The position numbers and the translations under genes were made by a program. From Nocardia camponoti (GTDB lineage Bacteria > Actinomycetota > Actinomycetes > Mycobacteriales > Mycobacteriaceae), in contig NZ_BMMW01000004.1 of the NCBI RefSeq assembly GCF_014646135.1, positions 124,001 through 188,000 on the forward strand: a stretch of 64,000 nt of DNA, read 5' to 3'. Of this stretch, positions 1 through 7,707 are shown piece by piece. Every line of letters starts with the position of its first letter. Positions within the stretch are counted from its first letter, which is position 1. Below the pieces are notes generated by a model. The model searched no databases and had not been told where the DNA came from. It saw nothing but the letters and a program-made list of their open reading frames with translations.

Positions 1-342
1 GATGAGCGCGATCACCGCGGCGACGCCGGCGGCCCCAAGACCGCACATCCCGGCGATGAGCACGGCGATGCCGACGAGCGCGAGCGCGACGTCGGCACCG
101 AGCAGCGACACCAGGCCCTTGTCGAGCTGGATTCGACCCATCGCGAGCGCCACCGCGCCGACCCCACTGGCCAGCACGACAGCGCACGCGAGCACCTGAA
201 CGAGGACCGAGATGTCGCGCTGTGGTTCGGTTTCGGTGGTGGTGACCACCACCGCGACCAGGAGCAGACCGAGGATGCGGCCGAGGACGCGGCCATCGAC
301 GGCACCTTCGCCGAACGCGTGTACGCGACCGCACGCATCCAT
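1..342 (-). pseudogene. membrane protein fragment, cut at the window edge and probably truncated at its 5' side
   Basis: Read leftward, this frame stays open to the window edge and encodes at least three hydrophobic segments, for example LLLVAVVV followed by VLACAVVLASGVGAVALAM and then VALALVGIAVLIAGMCGLG. That alternation of apolar stretches with short polar loops is typical of a polytopic membrane protein, and the overlapping rightward frames make no sense as protein. The only ATG, at 342, lies inside sequence that reads rightward as a TetR domain. The real 5' end has therefore probably been lost at a junction near position 300. I do not recognise the family. Because divergent TetR genes often control a neighbouring membrane transporter, this may be the remains of such a pair. 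Confidence 0.4.
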
Positions 343-654
343 CTCCGGTTCGCCGTCGAGAACGCGGCCCTGCTGACCCTGATGTTCAGCAGCAAACAGC
401 ACGCCGACGTCACCCCCGAATTGGCCGAGGCGATGCGCCGGACGTTCACCCCGGCCATCGCGCTGATGGCCGAGGGGCAACGCACAGGCGAGGTGATGCC
501 CGGTGATCCGGCGCGAATCAGCATGTCGCTCGCGGCGGCGGTGCACGGTTTGGCCGACTTCGTCGTCTCCGGATTCCTCGCCGAAGAGGCCGCGGAACAC
601 CTACTGCACGACACGGTCACGAATTTCATTGTGGGACTTCGACCCCGAACGTGA
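319..654 (+). pseudogene. TetR-family regulator, C-terminal ligand domain only
   Basis: The 111 residues match the C-terminal effector domain of TetR regulators: an opening helix with HLRFAVENAALLTLMF, the helix around ELAEAMRRTFTPAIALMAEGQ, and a final helix with AAAVHGLADFVVSGFL. The N-terminal DNA-binding helix-turn-helix, about 60-80 residues, is missing. The frame is open further left, but that sequence is an antisense copy of a membrane-protein gene. The fragment cannot bind DNA as a classical TetR and is best read as a remnant. It ends convergently with, and overlaps by about 50 bp, the leftward monooxygenase remnant. The assignment to TetR is from family resemblance; no ligand can be inferred. 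Confidence 0.55.
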
Positions 655-1320
655 CGACAACGTCTCGAATCGGTAGTCGTCGATCGGGAAATGCCTACTG
701 CGCCAACGGGCCTCGCACAGGGTCGATGGGCGCAGATAGGCCATGTCGCCCTGGGAGTTCACGTAATACGTTCGGAGACCGGCGTTTTGGACCGTGAAGT
801 AGTGCTTGATCAGCTTGCCTCGGCTGCGGACCTGATCGTGGTAGTCGGCATGCGCTGACTCGCGCACTTCGACCACGGTCGCGCCACGCTCGCGACCCTT
901 CGTGATGGCCCGAATCGCGTGTGTCGCACTGACTTCAACCAGGGTGTGCCACCCCGAGCCGGTCCACGAGTACGGGCCCGAGATCAGCCAGCGGTTCGGC
1001 AGTCGAGGGATGGCCACGCTCTCGTAGGCCTGAAGTCCCTTACTGGCGAAGAATTCGGCCAGGTCGAAGCCGTCACGCCCGACGACGGCACCCACGTGAT
1101 AGCTCTCCGGATCGGAGAACATCTCGTATCCGGTGGCGAGCACGATCATGTCGTAGTCGCGTTCGACCCCGTCCACGGTGCGGATGCCCGACGCGGTGAC
1201 GCGGTCGATCCGGTCGGTGCGCAGCGCGACATTAGCCCGATTGAAGGACTGGAGGAAGGTATTCGACGCGGTCGGGCGCTTGCCGATCGGGCCGTAGTCG
1301 GGGATCAGCCGCTCAGCCAC
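601..1320 (-). pseudogene. flavin-containing (Baeyer-Villiger type) monooxygenase, C-terminal fragment
   Basis: About 240 residues match the C-terminal half of FMO/Baeyer-Villiger monooxygenases. It begins with the family segment LIPDYGPIGKRPTASNTFL, continues through DRVTASGIRTVDGVERDYD and the strongly conserved IVLATGYEM, and ends with the typical FPIDDYRFE tail. The N-terminal FAD-binding GxGxxG motif and the NADPH-binding part are absent. Upstream of about 1320 the same frame becomes Arg/Pro/Ser-rich nonsense, while an aldehyde-dehydrogenase segment appears in another frame, so the gene is cut there. An intact enzyme would convert ketones to esters with NADPH and O2. The fragment should be inactive. 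Confidence 0.6.
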
Positions 1321-1369
1321 CCTCGGAAAAGGCGGGCAACAGCAGCGCCAACGAGGTTGGGACGATGTC

Positions 1370-1475
1370 GCCGCCCGGTACGGTCTGCGCGAAAACGGTC
1401 GGCTCGAAGAACAGCGGGCCGAGGTCGGGGCACGCCGCGCCACCGGTGAGCACGGTCGCGCCCTCGGAGGCGGTC
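1370..1475 (-). pseudogene. aldehyde dehydrogenase, short internal fragment
   Basis: Leftward translation gives EGATVLTGG followed by PDLGPLFFEPTVFAQ, a hallmark stretch of the NAD(P)-dependent aldehyde dehydrogenase superfamily that lies between the NAD-binding and catalytic regions. Only about 35 residues are recognisable. A frameshift just upstream is suggested because a compatible helix (RERLLDRL) sits in a different leftward frame. No catalytic Cys or Glu segment remains. It abuts the monooxygenase remnant in the same orientation, which fits the debris of a ketone or alcohol degradation cluster. The family call rests on motif memory over a short stretch. Confidence 0.45.
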
Positions 1476-1667
1476 GAGGAGGCGCTCGCGCGACGGCCGG
1501 AGGTGCGTGACCAGCCGTATCGGGCGATCGTCGAGCACGTGGGTCCGATTCTCGCGGGCGACACCGTGACGATGCGCCAGGAAAGCAGCGACAGCGGCTT
1601 GTTCCTGCAACTCGACGTAGCTGGGGCGGCACGGACGTTGGCCAGCGTGGCCCGAATGGGTGCGTGA
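1471..1667 (+). pseudogene. unidentified C-terminal coding fragment coupled to the fadD remnant
   Basis: From about 1471 the rightward frame has strongly G/C-biased third codon positions and a protein-like composition (EVRDQPYRAIVEHVGPILAG, then MRQESSDSGLFLQLD). It ends in TGA at 1665-1667, which overlaps an ATG at 1667 (TGATG), the usual translational coupling in actinobacterial operons. No start is visible before the aldehyde-dehydrogenase debris, so this looks like the 3' end of a gene whose 5' part was lost. I do not recognise the family. Confidence 0.3.
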
Positions 1668-1840
1668 TGAGAATGACTGTGTCACAAGATATTTCATCCT
1701 CGATCGACATCACGAACGCGGTATTCGACCACGCGGCGACCACCCCCGATCACGTTGTCTTCCAGCGCCCGACCTTGGGCGAATGGCACGACGTGACCGC
1801 CGCCGAATTCGCCCGGATCGTCTGTCGTTGCGGCTCCTGA
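1667..1840 (+). pseudogene. acyl-CoA synthetase (FadD-type), N-terminal fragment
   Basis: The product starts at ATG 1667 or 1673 and carries the canonical N terminus of long-chain fatty acid-CoA ligases: ITNAVFDHAATTPDHVVFQR, then a Trp/Val substrate-entry strand and TAAEFARIV. It runs into a stop at 1838-1840 after fewer than 60 residues, against about 550-600 for the family. None of the adenylation motifs (the P-loop-like TSGTTG or the later catalytic segments) follow in any frame. It is therefore the 5' stump of a fadD gene. Together with the monooxygenase, aldehyde dehydrogenase and TetR pieces it suggests a destroyed lipid or ketone catabolic cluster. Confidence 0.5.
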
Positions 1841-1966
1841 CCAATCGTGAAGAAGTACACGCCCGAGCGCTGACGCAGGCACATTCCACCGCCAAATGCG
1901 CTGAAGCTGACCGAGTTCGGGGCTCGGCACGAAGTAGTTGTCGTAGGCCGAAGCTAGGTTAATCTT

Positions 1967-2365
1967 GTGACTAAGTTCGTGGACTTCAATCTCAAACTCG
2001 CGGTTATCGAAGAGCTCATGTACAGCGAGTTCCCCGTGCTAGCGCCATGGTCCCTCCGCGCCACGCTGGAAGCCCGAGGTTTCGATGGCGACCTCTAGGT
2101 CATGCCGGAAGCTCAGGCCTACTTCGAGAGCCTTGAGCTATCGACCGGTCTCCTCGCAGGGATTGAACAGCTCGTCTTCGACGGAGCCTGCCAGGTTTAC
2201 TCCGAATGCTGCCCGCATTGGGACGGTGAGGGCGAGCAGTTTGATGTCGCCAGTGTCGACGACCTCCACCTCCTCCCGAATCTGCAGCGCGTTCTGGGTG
2301 CGGAATTGCTCGCGCCCCATCTCCAGGTGACCTTGCGGGCCCGGGGCATCGAGTTGATCCACTAA
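1967..2365 (+). pseudogene. DUF6892-like gene interrupted by an in-frame amber codon
   Basis: GTG at 1967 opens a frame reading FVDFNLKLAVIEELMYS, the typical start of DUF6892 proteins as I recall them. After 43 codons it meets TAG at 2096-2098, then continues in exactly the same frame through MPEAQAYFESLEL, YSECCPHWDGEGEQFDV and LLPNLQRV to TAA at 2363-2365. The parts on both sides of the TAG fit one protein of about 132 residues, so a single point mutation has split the gene (or the codon is read through). DUF6892 proteins are often found among immunity or effector-type accessory genes, but no toxin partner remains here. The 88-residue downstream part could be translated from ATG 2102. Confidence 0.55.
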
Positions 2366-2413
2366 CCTCATTGCGCATAATGCGACCGAACCTGTTCAGG
2401 CACAAGAACTCTG

Positions 2414-2872
2414 GTGCAAATCAGCGCATCTAGCATTCGACGTGTGGACACCGTGATCGAATCAGCTCCATACACGACCGAGTGCATCGAATGCAGGTCG
2501 CCGATTGAAGTCACGATCATCGAAGTCCTCACCGCAGGTACGCATTGCTGGGACGTCGAAGGAGATTGCCCTCGCTGCGGGTGTCGTTGGACCGAATGCG
2601 GCTATCAGTCGCCGCTTGCTGGTATGCGCGCGGCGATTTTGGACGCGAATGGCCCGTCCACCCTCACCGTTGCTGCGGGCACCGCCACACTGGTGACGGT
2701 GATGCGCACCCTTCGCGAGGTCGGAGCGCTGTCGCTCACCGAAGCCCGCGCGATGGCCGAGGAACTCTGCACCAGGGGGCTTGAAGGAACCCGGGTCGAA
2801 ATGGAGGTTCTGGCGACTGCACTGCGCGCGGCGGGTGCGATTGTCAGCATTCGGTCCAGCAGCGCGGTCTGA
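2414..2872 (+). CDS. zinc-ribbon protein with an L7/L12-like C-terminal domain
   Basis: The 152-residue product (GTG start at 2414; a second in-frame GTG at 2453 would remove 13 residues) has two parts. The N-terminal part carries two CxxC pairs (CIEC, then CPRCGC), a likely zinc ribbon. The C-terminal part, roughly residues 88-150, has the pattern of the ribosomal L7/L12 C-terminal domain: LREVGALSLTEARAMAEEL, then a helix ending in LRAAGAIVSI. It is far too divergent and too isolated to be ribosomal protein bL12 itself. I recall similar two-part proteins in actinobacterial accessory loci, near immunity-like genes. It follows the broken DUF6892-like gene in the same orientation and is the only intact gene left of tRNA-Asn. 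Function unknown. Confidence 0.55.
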   Translation: MQISASSIRRVDTVIESAPYTTECIECRSPIEVTIIEVLTAGTHCWDVEGDCPRCGCRWTECGYQSPLAGMRAAILDANGPSTLTVAAGTATLVTVMRTLREVGALSLTEARAMAEELCTRGLEGTRVEMEVLATALRAAGAIVSIRSSSAV

Positions 2873-3143
2873 GCGTCGCTCGTCGTCAGTTGGGCGACCG
2901 CGTCGGCGCTCCGGCTCGGTGAGCACGCTTTGGTGGCGGCATCGGCCGAGTAGTTGTCGCCATCACAGCGTGCTGATCTTGATCAGTCAGACCCACCACC
3001 TGGACGGCTGATCACCAGGCTGTGGTGGCGAAATTTCGCACCGAAAAAGCCCGCTACCGGTCTAAGCCCGGACGTGCGCGAGGTGCTCGACCGGTACGCG
3101 GGGAAAGTAAGGGATTTCGACACTTTCGCCGCAAACACAAAAC
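2873..3143. other. intergenic stretch without recognisable genes
   Basis: About 270 bp between the zinc-ribbon gene and the terminator of tRNA-Asn. Short open frames here have no recognisable motif or start signal. It is the inner border of the decayed region next to the tRNA. I looked for a direct copy of the tRNA 3' end, as an integrase attachment site would leave, and saw none within the window. Confidence 0.4.
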
Positions 3144-3175
3144 AGCCCGCCACCAGTTCGCACTGGTAGCGGGCT
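3144..3175 (-). terminator. terminator of tRNA-Asn
   Basis: Stem arms AGCCCGC/GCGGGCT are extended by ACCAG/CTGGT around a 6-nt loop. On the leftward strand the hairpin is followed by a T-rich run (TGTTTTGTGTTT). It lies 9 bp beyond the tRNA 3' end. Confidence 0.8.
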
Positions 3176-3184
3176 CTTTCACTG

Positions 3185-3257
3185 CTCCCCCATCTGGACT
3201 CGAACCAGAAACCTGCCGATTAACAGTCGGCTGCTCTGCCAATTGAGCTATAGGGGA
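3185..3257 (-). tRNA. asnT: tRNA-Asn (anticodon GTT)
   Basis: The 73-nt leftward sequence folds as a standard cloverleaf. The 7-bp acceptor stem pairs TCCCCTA with TGGGGGA (one T-G pair). The D arm is around AGCTCAATTGGCAGAGC, the anticodon arm CCGACTGTTAATCGG exposes GTT, and the T arm contains GGTTCGAGTCC. The discriminator base is G and CCA is not encoded. The same tRNA lies next to the dnaG region in mycobacteria, from memory. Its 3' end faces the gene-fragment region at 1-3.1 kb, as expected when mobile elements have used the tRNA end as a target. Confidence 0.95.
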
Positions 3258-3478
3258 TTGCCCTGAGGTGTATTCTCAGGCGGTCTTCCTTGGCTTGGCT
3301 GACCGAGAAGAAACTTTAGCGCATCGGGTGCGCACTTCCCAAATCGGGTCTCTACCTGCGGCGATGCGGGGCGATGCGGTCGGTCTCGATGCGCGAAACA
3401 CTCGGCCGGTCAGATCGACATTCGGGGGTCTGCTCGGGCAGGATGGGGCGCACACAATTGTGGGAGGAGCTTCACTAG

Positions 3479-3727
3479 ATGCTGCGGTTGATGATCGGTG
3501 TCGCGGCCGGGTACGTGCTCGGCACCAAAGCTGGGCGCGCTCGGTATGAGCAGATCAGTTCGGCCACTCGGGCGGTCGCCGGGTCGCCGGTCACGAAGAA
3601 GTTGGTTTCGGCGAGTCGGCAGAAACTGTCCGACAAGTTGAGCACGCGGCCCAAGCTGGAGCCGATGGTGCCCGTCGACGAGCGCACCACCATCCTGGTC
3701 CCCCACGACCAGTTGCGCCGCCGGTAG
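3479..3727 (+). CDS. small YtxH-like membrane-associated protein (Rv2342-like)
   Basis: The 82-residue product begins with a short hydrophobic and glycine-rich segment (MLRLMIGVAAGYVLGTKAGR). An amphipathic, Lys/Arg-rich helix with ARYEQISSATRAVAGSP and a polar tail follow. This is the architecture of small YtxH-like proteins that sit beside dnaG in mycolata, such as Rv2342 of M. tuberculosis. One N-terminal membrane-associated helix is likely, with the rest cytosolic. The ATG follows an AGGAG-like site (gtgggaggagct). It is convergent with dnaG, 65 bp away. No biochemical role is established. Confidence 0.75.
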   Translation: MLRLMIGVAAGYVLGTKAGRARYEQISSATRAVAGSPVTKKLVSASRQKLSDKLSTRPKLEPMVPVDERTTILVPHDQLRRR

Positions 3728-3792
3728 GTTCCGCAGTTGGACCACGCGAGGCAGCCGAACGCAGCGCGTGGCCAACGACAAGTCGGCAACGG

Positions 3793-5655
3793 CTAGTTGC
3801 CCATTGCCCGCTGGCCCAGATCCTTGCGGTACGCCTCGAGCGCCACTAGGTCGCCGAAGAGTTGCATGTAGTCGTCGTCAGAGGCCGAGATCCGATGCAG
3901 GCGCGACTTGAGGTCGGCGATCTGGCGCCCAACCCAGACCTCCTGCACGCGCGCTAGCACCCCGGAGATCAGCCGTGGCACGTCATTCTGGGTTCGAACA
4001 GGCAACTGCTCACTTGCCAGCTCCGAGACCAGAGCGCGCAGCATGAGGTCGTCGCTTTGATCAGCCACAGCGGCGACCCATTCCGCACCAGAAAGCCCCG
4101 AACCGGTGCCGCCCGCCTTGCCGATCAACATCCGCACCATCTTGTACGCCGGATGCAGGAACGCGTCCGCGTCGATCTCGTCGAACGAAGGCCCTGCCAC
4201 GCCAGGGTGTTGCAAAGCGGCACAAAGGCTTTGGCGGTGGGCGAGCAACGTCGGGTCGCGCGGGTCGGGGCGCACTGAGTCGACCGGCTTGGCCGCGACC
4301 TGCGTCACCGCACCCTGGTTGCCCTTGCGTGCCTCGTCACCGACTCGGCGGACCACCGACTGAATGTCGTCCTCACCAAGCCAGCCAGCCAGCTTCGTCG
4401 CATAACCCTTACGAGTCGCGTTGTCTTTGATCTTGGCAACGACGGGAATGGCGCGGTTTTGCGCCTGCACACGTCCCTCGACCGAGTCGAGGTCGTACTC
4501 CGCGAGGATTCCGCGAATCACGAACTCGTACAACGGAGTTCGCCGCGCGACAAGATCGCGCACCGCGGCATCGCCGGACCGCTCACGCAACTCGCACGGG
4601 TCGAGCCCATCCGGCGCGACCGCGATGTAGGTCTGCCCTGCAAGGCGCTGGTCGCCGCTAAACGCCTTCAACGCCGCCGCCTGACCAGCCGCGTCCCCGT
4701 CGAAGGTGTAGATGATCTCGCCGCGCCAGAAGTTGTCGTCCAGCAACAGCCTGCGCAGCACCTGCAAATGCTCCTCGCCGAAGGCGGTGCCACACGATGC
4801 GACAGCCGTCTTCACGCCAGCGAGGTGCATCGCCATCACGTCGGTGTAGCCCTCGACTACGACGGCCTGGTGCCCACGCGCGATCTCCCGCTTCGCATGG
4901 TCGAGGCCGAAGAGCACCTGAGACTTCTTGTACAGCAACGTTTCTGGCGTATTCACATACTTGCCAGGCATCGTGTCGTCGTCGTAAAGCTTGCGCGCGC
5001 CGAAGCCGATCACCTCGCCACCGAGGTTGCGGATGGGCCACAGCAGGCGCCGATGGAACCGGTCGATCGGCCCGCGCTTGCCCTGCTTCGACAGACCGGC
5101 GGCCTCAAGCTCCTTGAATTCGAAGCCCTTACGCAGCAGGTGTTTGGTGAGCGTGTCCCAGCCCGCGGGCGCGTAACCGCAGCCGAATTGCTGGGCGGCG
5201 GCACCATCGAACTTGCGGTCGGTGAGGTATTTGTGCGCGGCGGCAGCCTCAGGTTCGCGCAGCTTAGCGACGTAAAACTCGTGCGCGGCGGCGTTAGCGG
5301 CGACCAGTCGCGCGCGCGTTCCGCGATCGCGCTGCACCGAGGTGCCGCCACCTTCGTAGTTGATCTGGTAGCCGATCCGGTCGGCCATCTGCTCAACCGA
5401 CTCAACGAAGCCGATGTGCTCGATCTGCTGCAGGAATTTGTAGACGTCACCGCCCTCGCCACAGCCGAAGCAGTGGAAAAGACCGTGGTTGGGGCGCACA
5501 TGGAACGACGGCGACTTCTCGTCGTGGAACGGGCACAGGCCCTTCATCGAGTCGGCGCCCGCGCGTTTCAGCGCGACGTACTCGCCAACTACGTCTTCGA
5601 TCCGAACTCGTTCACGGATCGCCGCGATATCGCGATCTGGGATTCGTCCGGCCAC
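3793..5655 (-). CDS. dnaG: DNA primase
   Basis: This 620-residue protein makes the RNA primers for replication. The N-terminal zinc-binding domain shows the CHC2 pattern: C41PFH44 and, after the conserved FHVRPNHGLFHCFGCG stretch, C62 and C65. The catalytic TOPRIM domain in the middle has VVVEGYTDVMAMHLAG, with the invariant acidic residue, and later TFDGDAAGQ with the metal-binding DGD. The C-terminal part corresponds to the helicase-interaction region. Length and order are those of actinobacterial DnaG. It reads MAGRIPDRDIAAIRERVRIE at the start, as in mycobacteria, and lies just downstream of dgt (27 bp gap), the same arrangement as Rv2343c-Rv2344c. Confidence 0.97.
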   Translation of the reverse strand: MAGRIPDRDIAAIRERVRIEDVVGEYVALKRAGADSMKGLCPFHDEKSPSFHVRPNHGLFHCFGCGEGGDVYKFLQQIEHIGFVESVEQMADRIGYQINYEGGGTSVQRDRGTRARLVAANAAAHEFYVAKLREPEAAAAHKYLTDRKFDGAAAQQFGCGYAPAGWDTLTKHLLRKGFEFKELEAAGLSKQGKRGPIDRFHRRLLWPIRNLGGEVIGFGARKLYDDDTMPGKYVNTPETLLYKKSQVLFGLDHAKREIARGHQAVVVEGYTDVMAMHLAGVKTAVASCGTAFGEEHLQVLRRLLLDDNFWRGEIIYTFDGDAAGQAAALKAFSGDQRLAGQTYIAVAPDGLDPCELRERSGDAAVRDLVARRTPLYEFVIRGILAEYDLDSVEGRVQAQNRAIPVVAKIKDNATRKGYATKLAGWLGEDDIQSVVRRVGDEARKGNQGAVTQVAAKPVDSVRPDPRDPTLLAHRQSLCAALQHPGVAGPSFDEIDADAFLHPAYKMVRMLIGKAGGTGSGLSGAEWVAAVADQSDDLMLRALVSELASEQLPVRTQNDVPRLISGVLARVQEVWVGRQIADLKSRLHRISASDDDYMQLFGDLVALEAYRKDLGQRAMGN

Positions 5656-5682
5656 GCGAGTGAGTCTAGTCAGGCGGCGAAA

Positions 5683-6936
5683 CTACCGGTCAAGCGAGGC
5701 GGCGACCCGTTCAAACCGGCTTTCGGTATACGACGCGATCTGGTCGATAACAACCCGAACGCGCGCGGCATCGTCGCTGGCGGCGTGCCACCACGGCAGC
5801 AACAGCGCGTCGAGGTGGGCGGGCGCGGTTTCGACGAGCCGCGCGGCGACGGCTTGGACGCGTTCGCGTTGCACCTGCTGACGGGCCAAATGCAGCCGAT
5901 CCGAGCGCACATAGCGCAACGCCATCGTCTTGAGCAGCGCGACCTCGGCGGCGACCGAGTCGGGAATGGTGAGGTCGGCGTCGTAGCGGGTGAGCGGGTC
6001 GGTGCCGGATCGCTCGCGGGTGGCGGTGATGGCGGCCGTCGCGAATCGGCCGACCAGTTCGCTCGTGAGGCGCTTGAGCGCGATCGACGCCGCGAAGGTG
6101 CCGTCGTAGCCGGTCGCGTCCATGACAACGTCGAGTTCGGAAAGGCGCTGCGCGGCGGCGGCGAGGTCGTCGAAGGTCTGTTCGGGGTGCTGCGCGGCGC
6201 CCTGCTCGGCGAGGGCGGCCTGCTCCTGCGGGTCGGCGAGGGCGCGCAGGTCGAGTCGCCCGACGATCACGCCGTCTTCGACGTCATGCACCGAGTAGGC
6301 GACGTCATCAGACCAATCCATGATCTGACACTCAAGACTCTTCACACCCTCGGGCGCGTCCTTGCGGACCCACGCGAGGCGGTCGAGGTCGTCCTCGTAC
6401 GCGCCGAACTTCGAGCCGGAACCGCTTCTGCCCCAAGGGTATTTGAGCGTCGCGTCGAGGGCGGCGCGGGTGAGGTTGAGGCCGAAACTCTCGTCGTCGG
6501 CGTCGAGAATCTTCGGTTCGAGGCGGGTGAGGATGCGCAGGTTTTGCGCGTTACCTTCGAAACCGCCGTAGGGGTCGGCGAATTCGTCGAGCGCGCGTTC
6601 GCCGTTGTGGCCGTAGGGCGGGTGGCCGATGTCGTGCGCGAGTCCAGCGAGGTCGACGAGGTCGGGGTCGGCACCGAGCCCCTCGGCGATGCTGCGACCA
6701 ATCTGGGCGACTTCGAGCGAATGGGTAAGGCGCGTGCGCGGCGTGTCACCTTCGCGCGGGCCCATGACCTGGGTTTTGTCGGCGAGGCGACGCAGCGCGG
6801 CGGAATGCAGCACGCGGGCGCGGTCGCGGGAGAACTCGGTGCGATGACCGTTGCCCGCGAGCTCGACGATGCGAGCCGTCTTAGCCGGTTCGTGCACCAT
6901 CCGTTCCCGGTCAACCGGGCGGTAGTTATCGCTCAT
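5683..6936 (-). CDS. dgt: deoxyguanosinetriphosphate triphosphohydrolase-like protein
   Basis: A 417-residue HD-superfamily phosphohydrolase that removes triphosphate from dNTPs and so limits the dNTP pool. The metal site is visible: H72 in RLTHSLEVAQIGR, the H101-D102 pair in AGLAHDIGHPPYGHNGE with H105 and H110 nearby, and a later Asp in IMDWSDDVAYSVHDVED. The N terminus carries FSRDRARVLHSAALRRLADKTQV, typical of the family. It stops 27 bp before dnaG starts and begins 6 bp after the DUF218 gene ends, so the three leftward genes are probably co-transcribed. Substrate preference among dNTPs cannot be read from the sequence. Confidence 0.93.
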   Translation of the reverse strand: MSDNYRPVDRERMVHEPAKTARIVELAGNGHRTEFSRDRARVLHSAALRRLADKTQVMGPREGDTPRTRLTHSLEVAQIGRSIAEGLGADPDLVDLAGLAHDIGHPPYGHNGERALDEFADPYGGFEGNAQNLRILTRLEPKILDADDESFGLNLTRAALDATLKYPWGRSGSGSKFGAYEDDLDRLAWVRKDAPEGVKSLECQIMDWSDDVAYSVHDVEDGVIVGRLDLRALADPQEQAALAEQGAAQHPEQTFDDLAAAAQRLSELDVVMDATGYDGTFAASIALKRLTSELVGRFATAAITATRERSGTDPLTRYDADLTIPDSVAAEVALLKTMALRYVRSDRLHLARQQVQRERVQAVAARLVETAPAHLDALLLPWWHAASDDAARVRVVIDQIASYTESRFERVAASLDR

Positions 6937-6942
6937 CTTGTC

Positions 6943-7635
6943 TCACTGTCGGGCCGTGTACGGGAAGTCTGCCGAGAAATGCGTGAGCTGGTACCACAGG
7001 AGAGCGCCGGTTTCGCGGGCGATACCGTGGAACTGCGACTCGCGGGTGTAGACGGCAGGGCCGGTGCGCGTTGGCGCCGTCCACGCGCGCAGCCCCGCGT
7101 CCGATGCCATCGTGCGCGTACGCAGTGAATGCCACGGATCGCTGACGAGTACGGCCGATGACATGTCATTGGCGCGCATGGTGTCGGCGACAGCTTCGAT
7201 GGAACGCAAAGTGTCGGAACCGGTTTCGACGGCGATGATGTGTTCGCTTGGGACGCCCTTATCTTCGAGGTAAGCCTTGCCGGACGCGGCTTCGGTGTAG
7301 AGGTCGCCCTCCTGTTTGCCACCGACGGTGATGACTGTCGGCGCGACGCCAAGCTCATACAACCGCGATGCCTGATACAAGCGCGCTTCAAAAACCGACG
7401 ACGGCGTGCCCGAATATTGCGCGGCACCGAGCACGACGATCGCGTCGGCATGGGAGTAGTCGTCGATCCGCGCGACCTGCCACACCCGAAACGCCGTGCC
7501 ACCGACCAGCACGATCGCGACAACGATCGCACCAGCTAACAACCTGCCGAGCCACAGCGAGATGGTCGGCACGAACCCACGGCTTGGCCGCGTGTCGACC
7601 GTGGTCGGCGTGGTTCGTGAGAAACCCGATTTCAT
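6943..7635 (-). CDS. YdcF/SanA-like DUF218 membrane protein
   Basis: A 230-residue protein with one N-terminal transmembrane helix (about residues 29-50, LGRLLAGAIVVAIVLVGG) and a DUF218 domain. The domain is seen in ADAIVVLGAAQYSG, the FEARLYQASRLYELG helix, VITVGGKQEGD with its conserved Glu, and SSAVLVSDPWHSLRTRTMA. In E. coli the related SanA and ElyC proteins affect envelope integrity and peptidoglycan or lipid-carrier metabolism. Here the active-site face should lie outside the cytoplasmic membrane. It ends 6 bp before dgt starts, suggesting one transcript. The precise substrate is unknown. Confidence 0.8.
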   Translation of the reverse strand: MKSGFSRTTPTTVDTRPSRGFVPTISLWLGRLLAGAIVVAIVLVGGTAFRVWQVARIDDYSHADAIVVLGAAQYSGTPSSVFEARLYQASRLYELGVAPTVITVGGKQEGDLYTEAASGKAYLEDKGVPSEHIIAVETGSDTLRSIEAVADTMRANDMSSAVLVSDPWHSLRTRTMASDAGLRAWTAPTRTGPAVYTRESQFHGIARETGALLWYQLTHFSADFPYTARQ

Positions 7636-7707
7636 CCTCGCCAGTTTGCCAGGTCATCCCGACAGCCGCTGTTGGAGCACGCCGCGCCGCGTCGTCGGCT
7701 GGCCGCG

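Noticed and set aside
1843..1963. leftward protein-like stretch (YDNYFVPSPELGQL)
   Set aside because: It overlaps the start of the DUF6892-like gene, has no start codon or homologue I recognise, and is probably a chance antisense frame.
4459..7128. 889-residue rightward frame
   Set aside because: It is antisense to dnaG and dgt, whose leftward products have complete catalytic motifs. High GC produces long open antisense frames.
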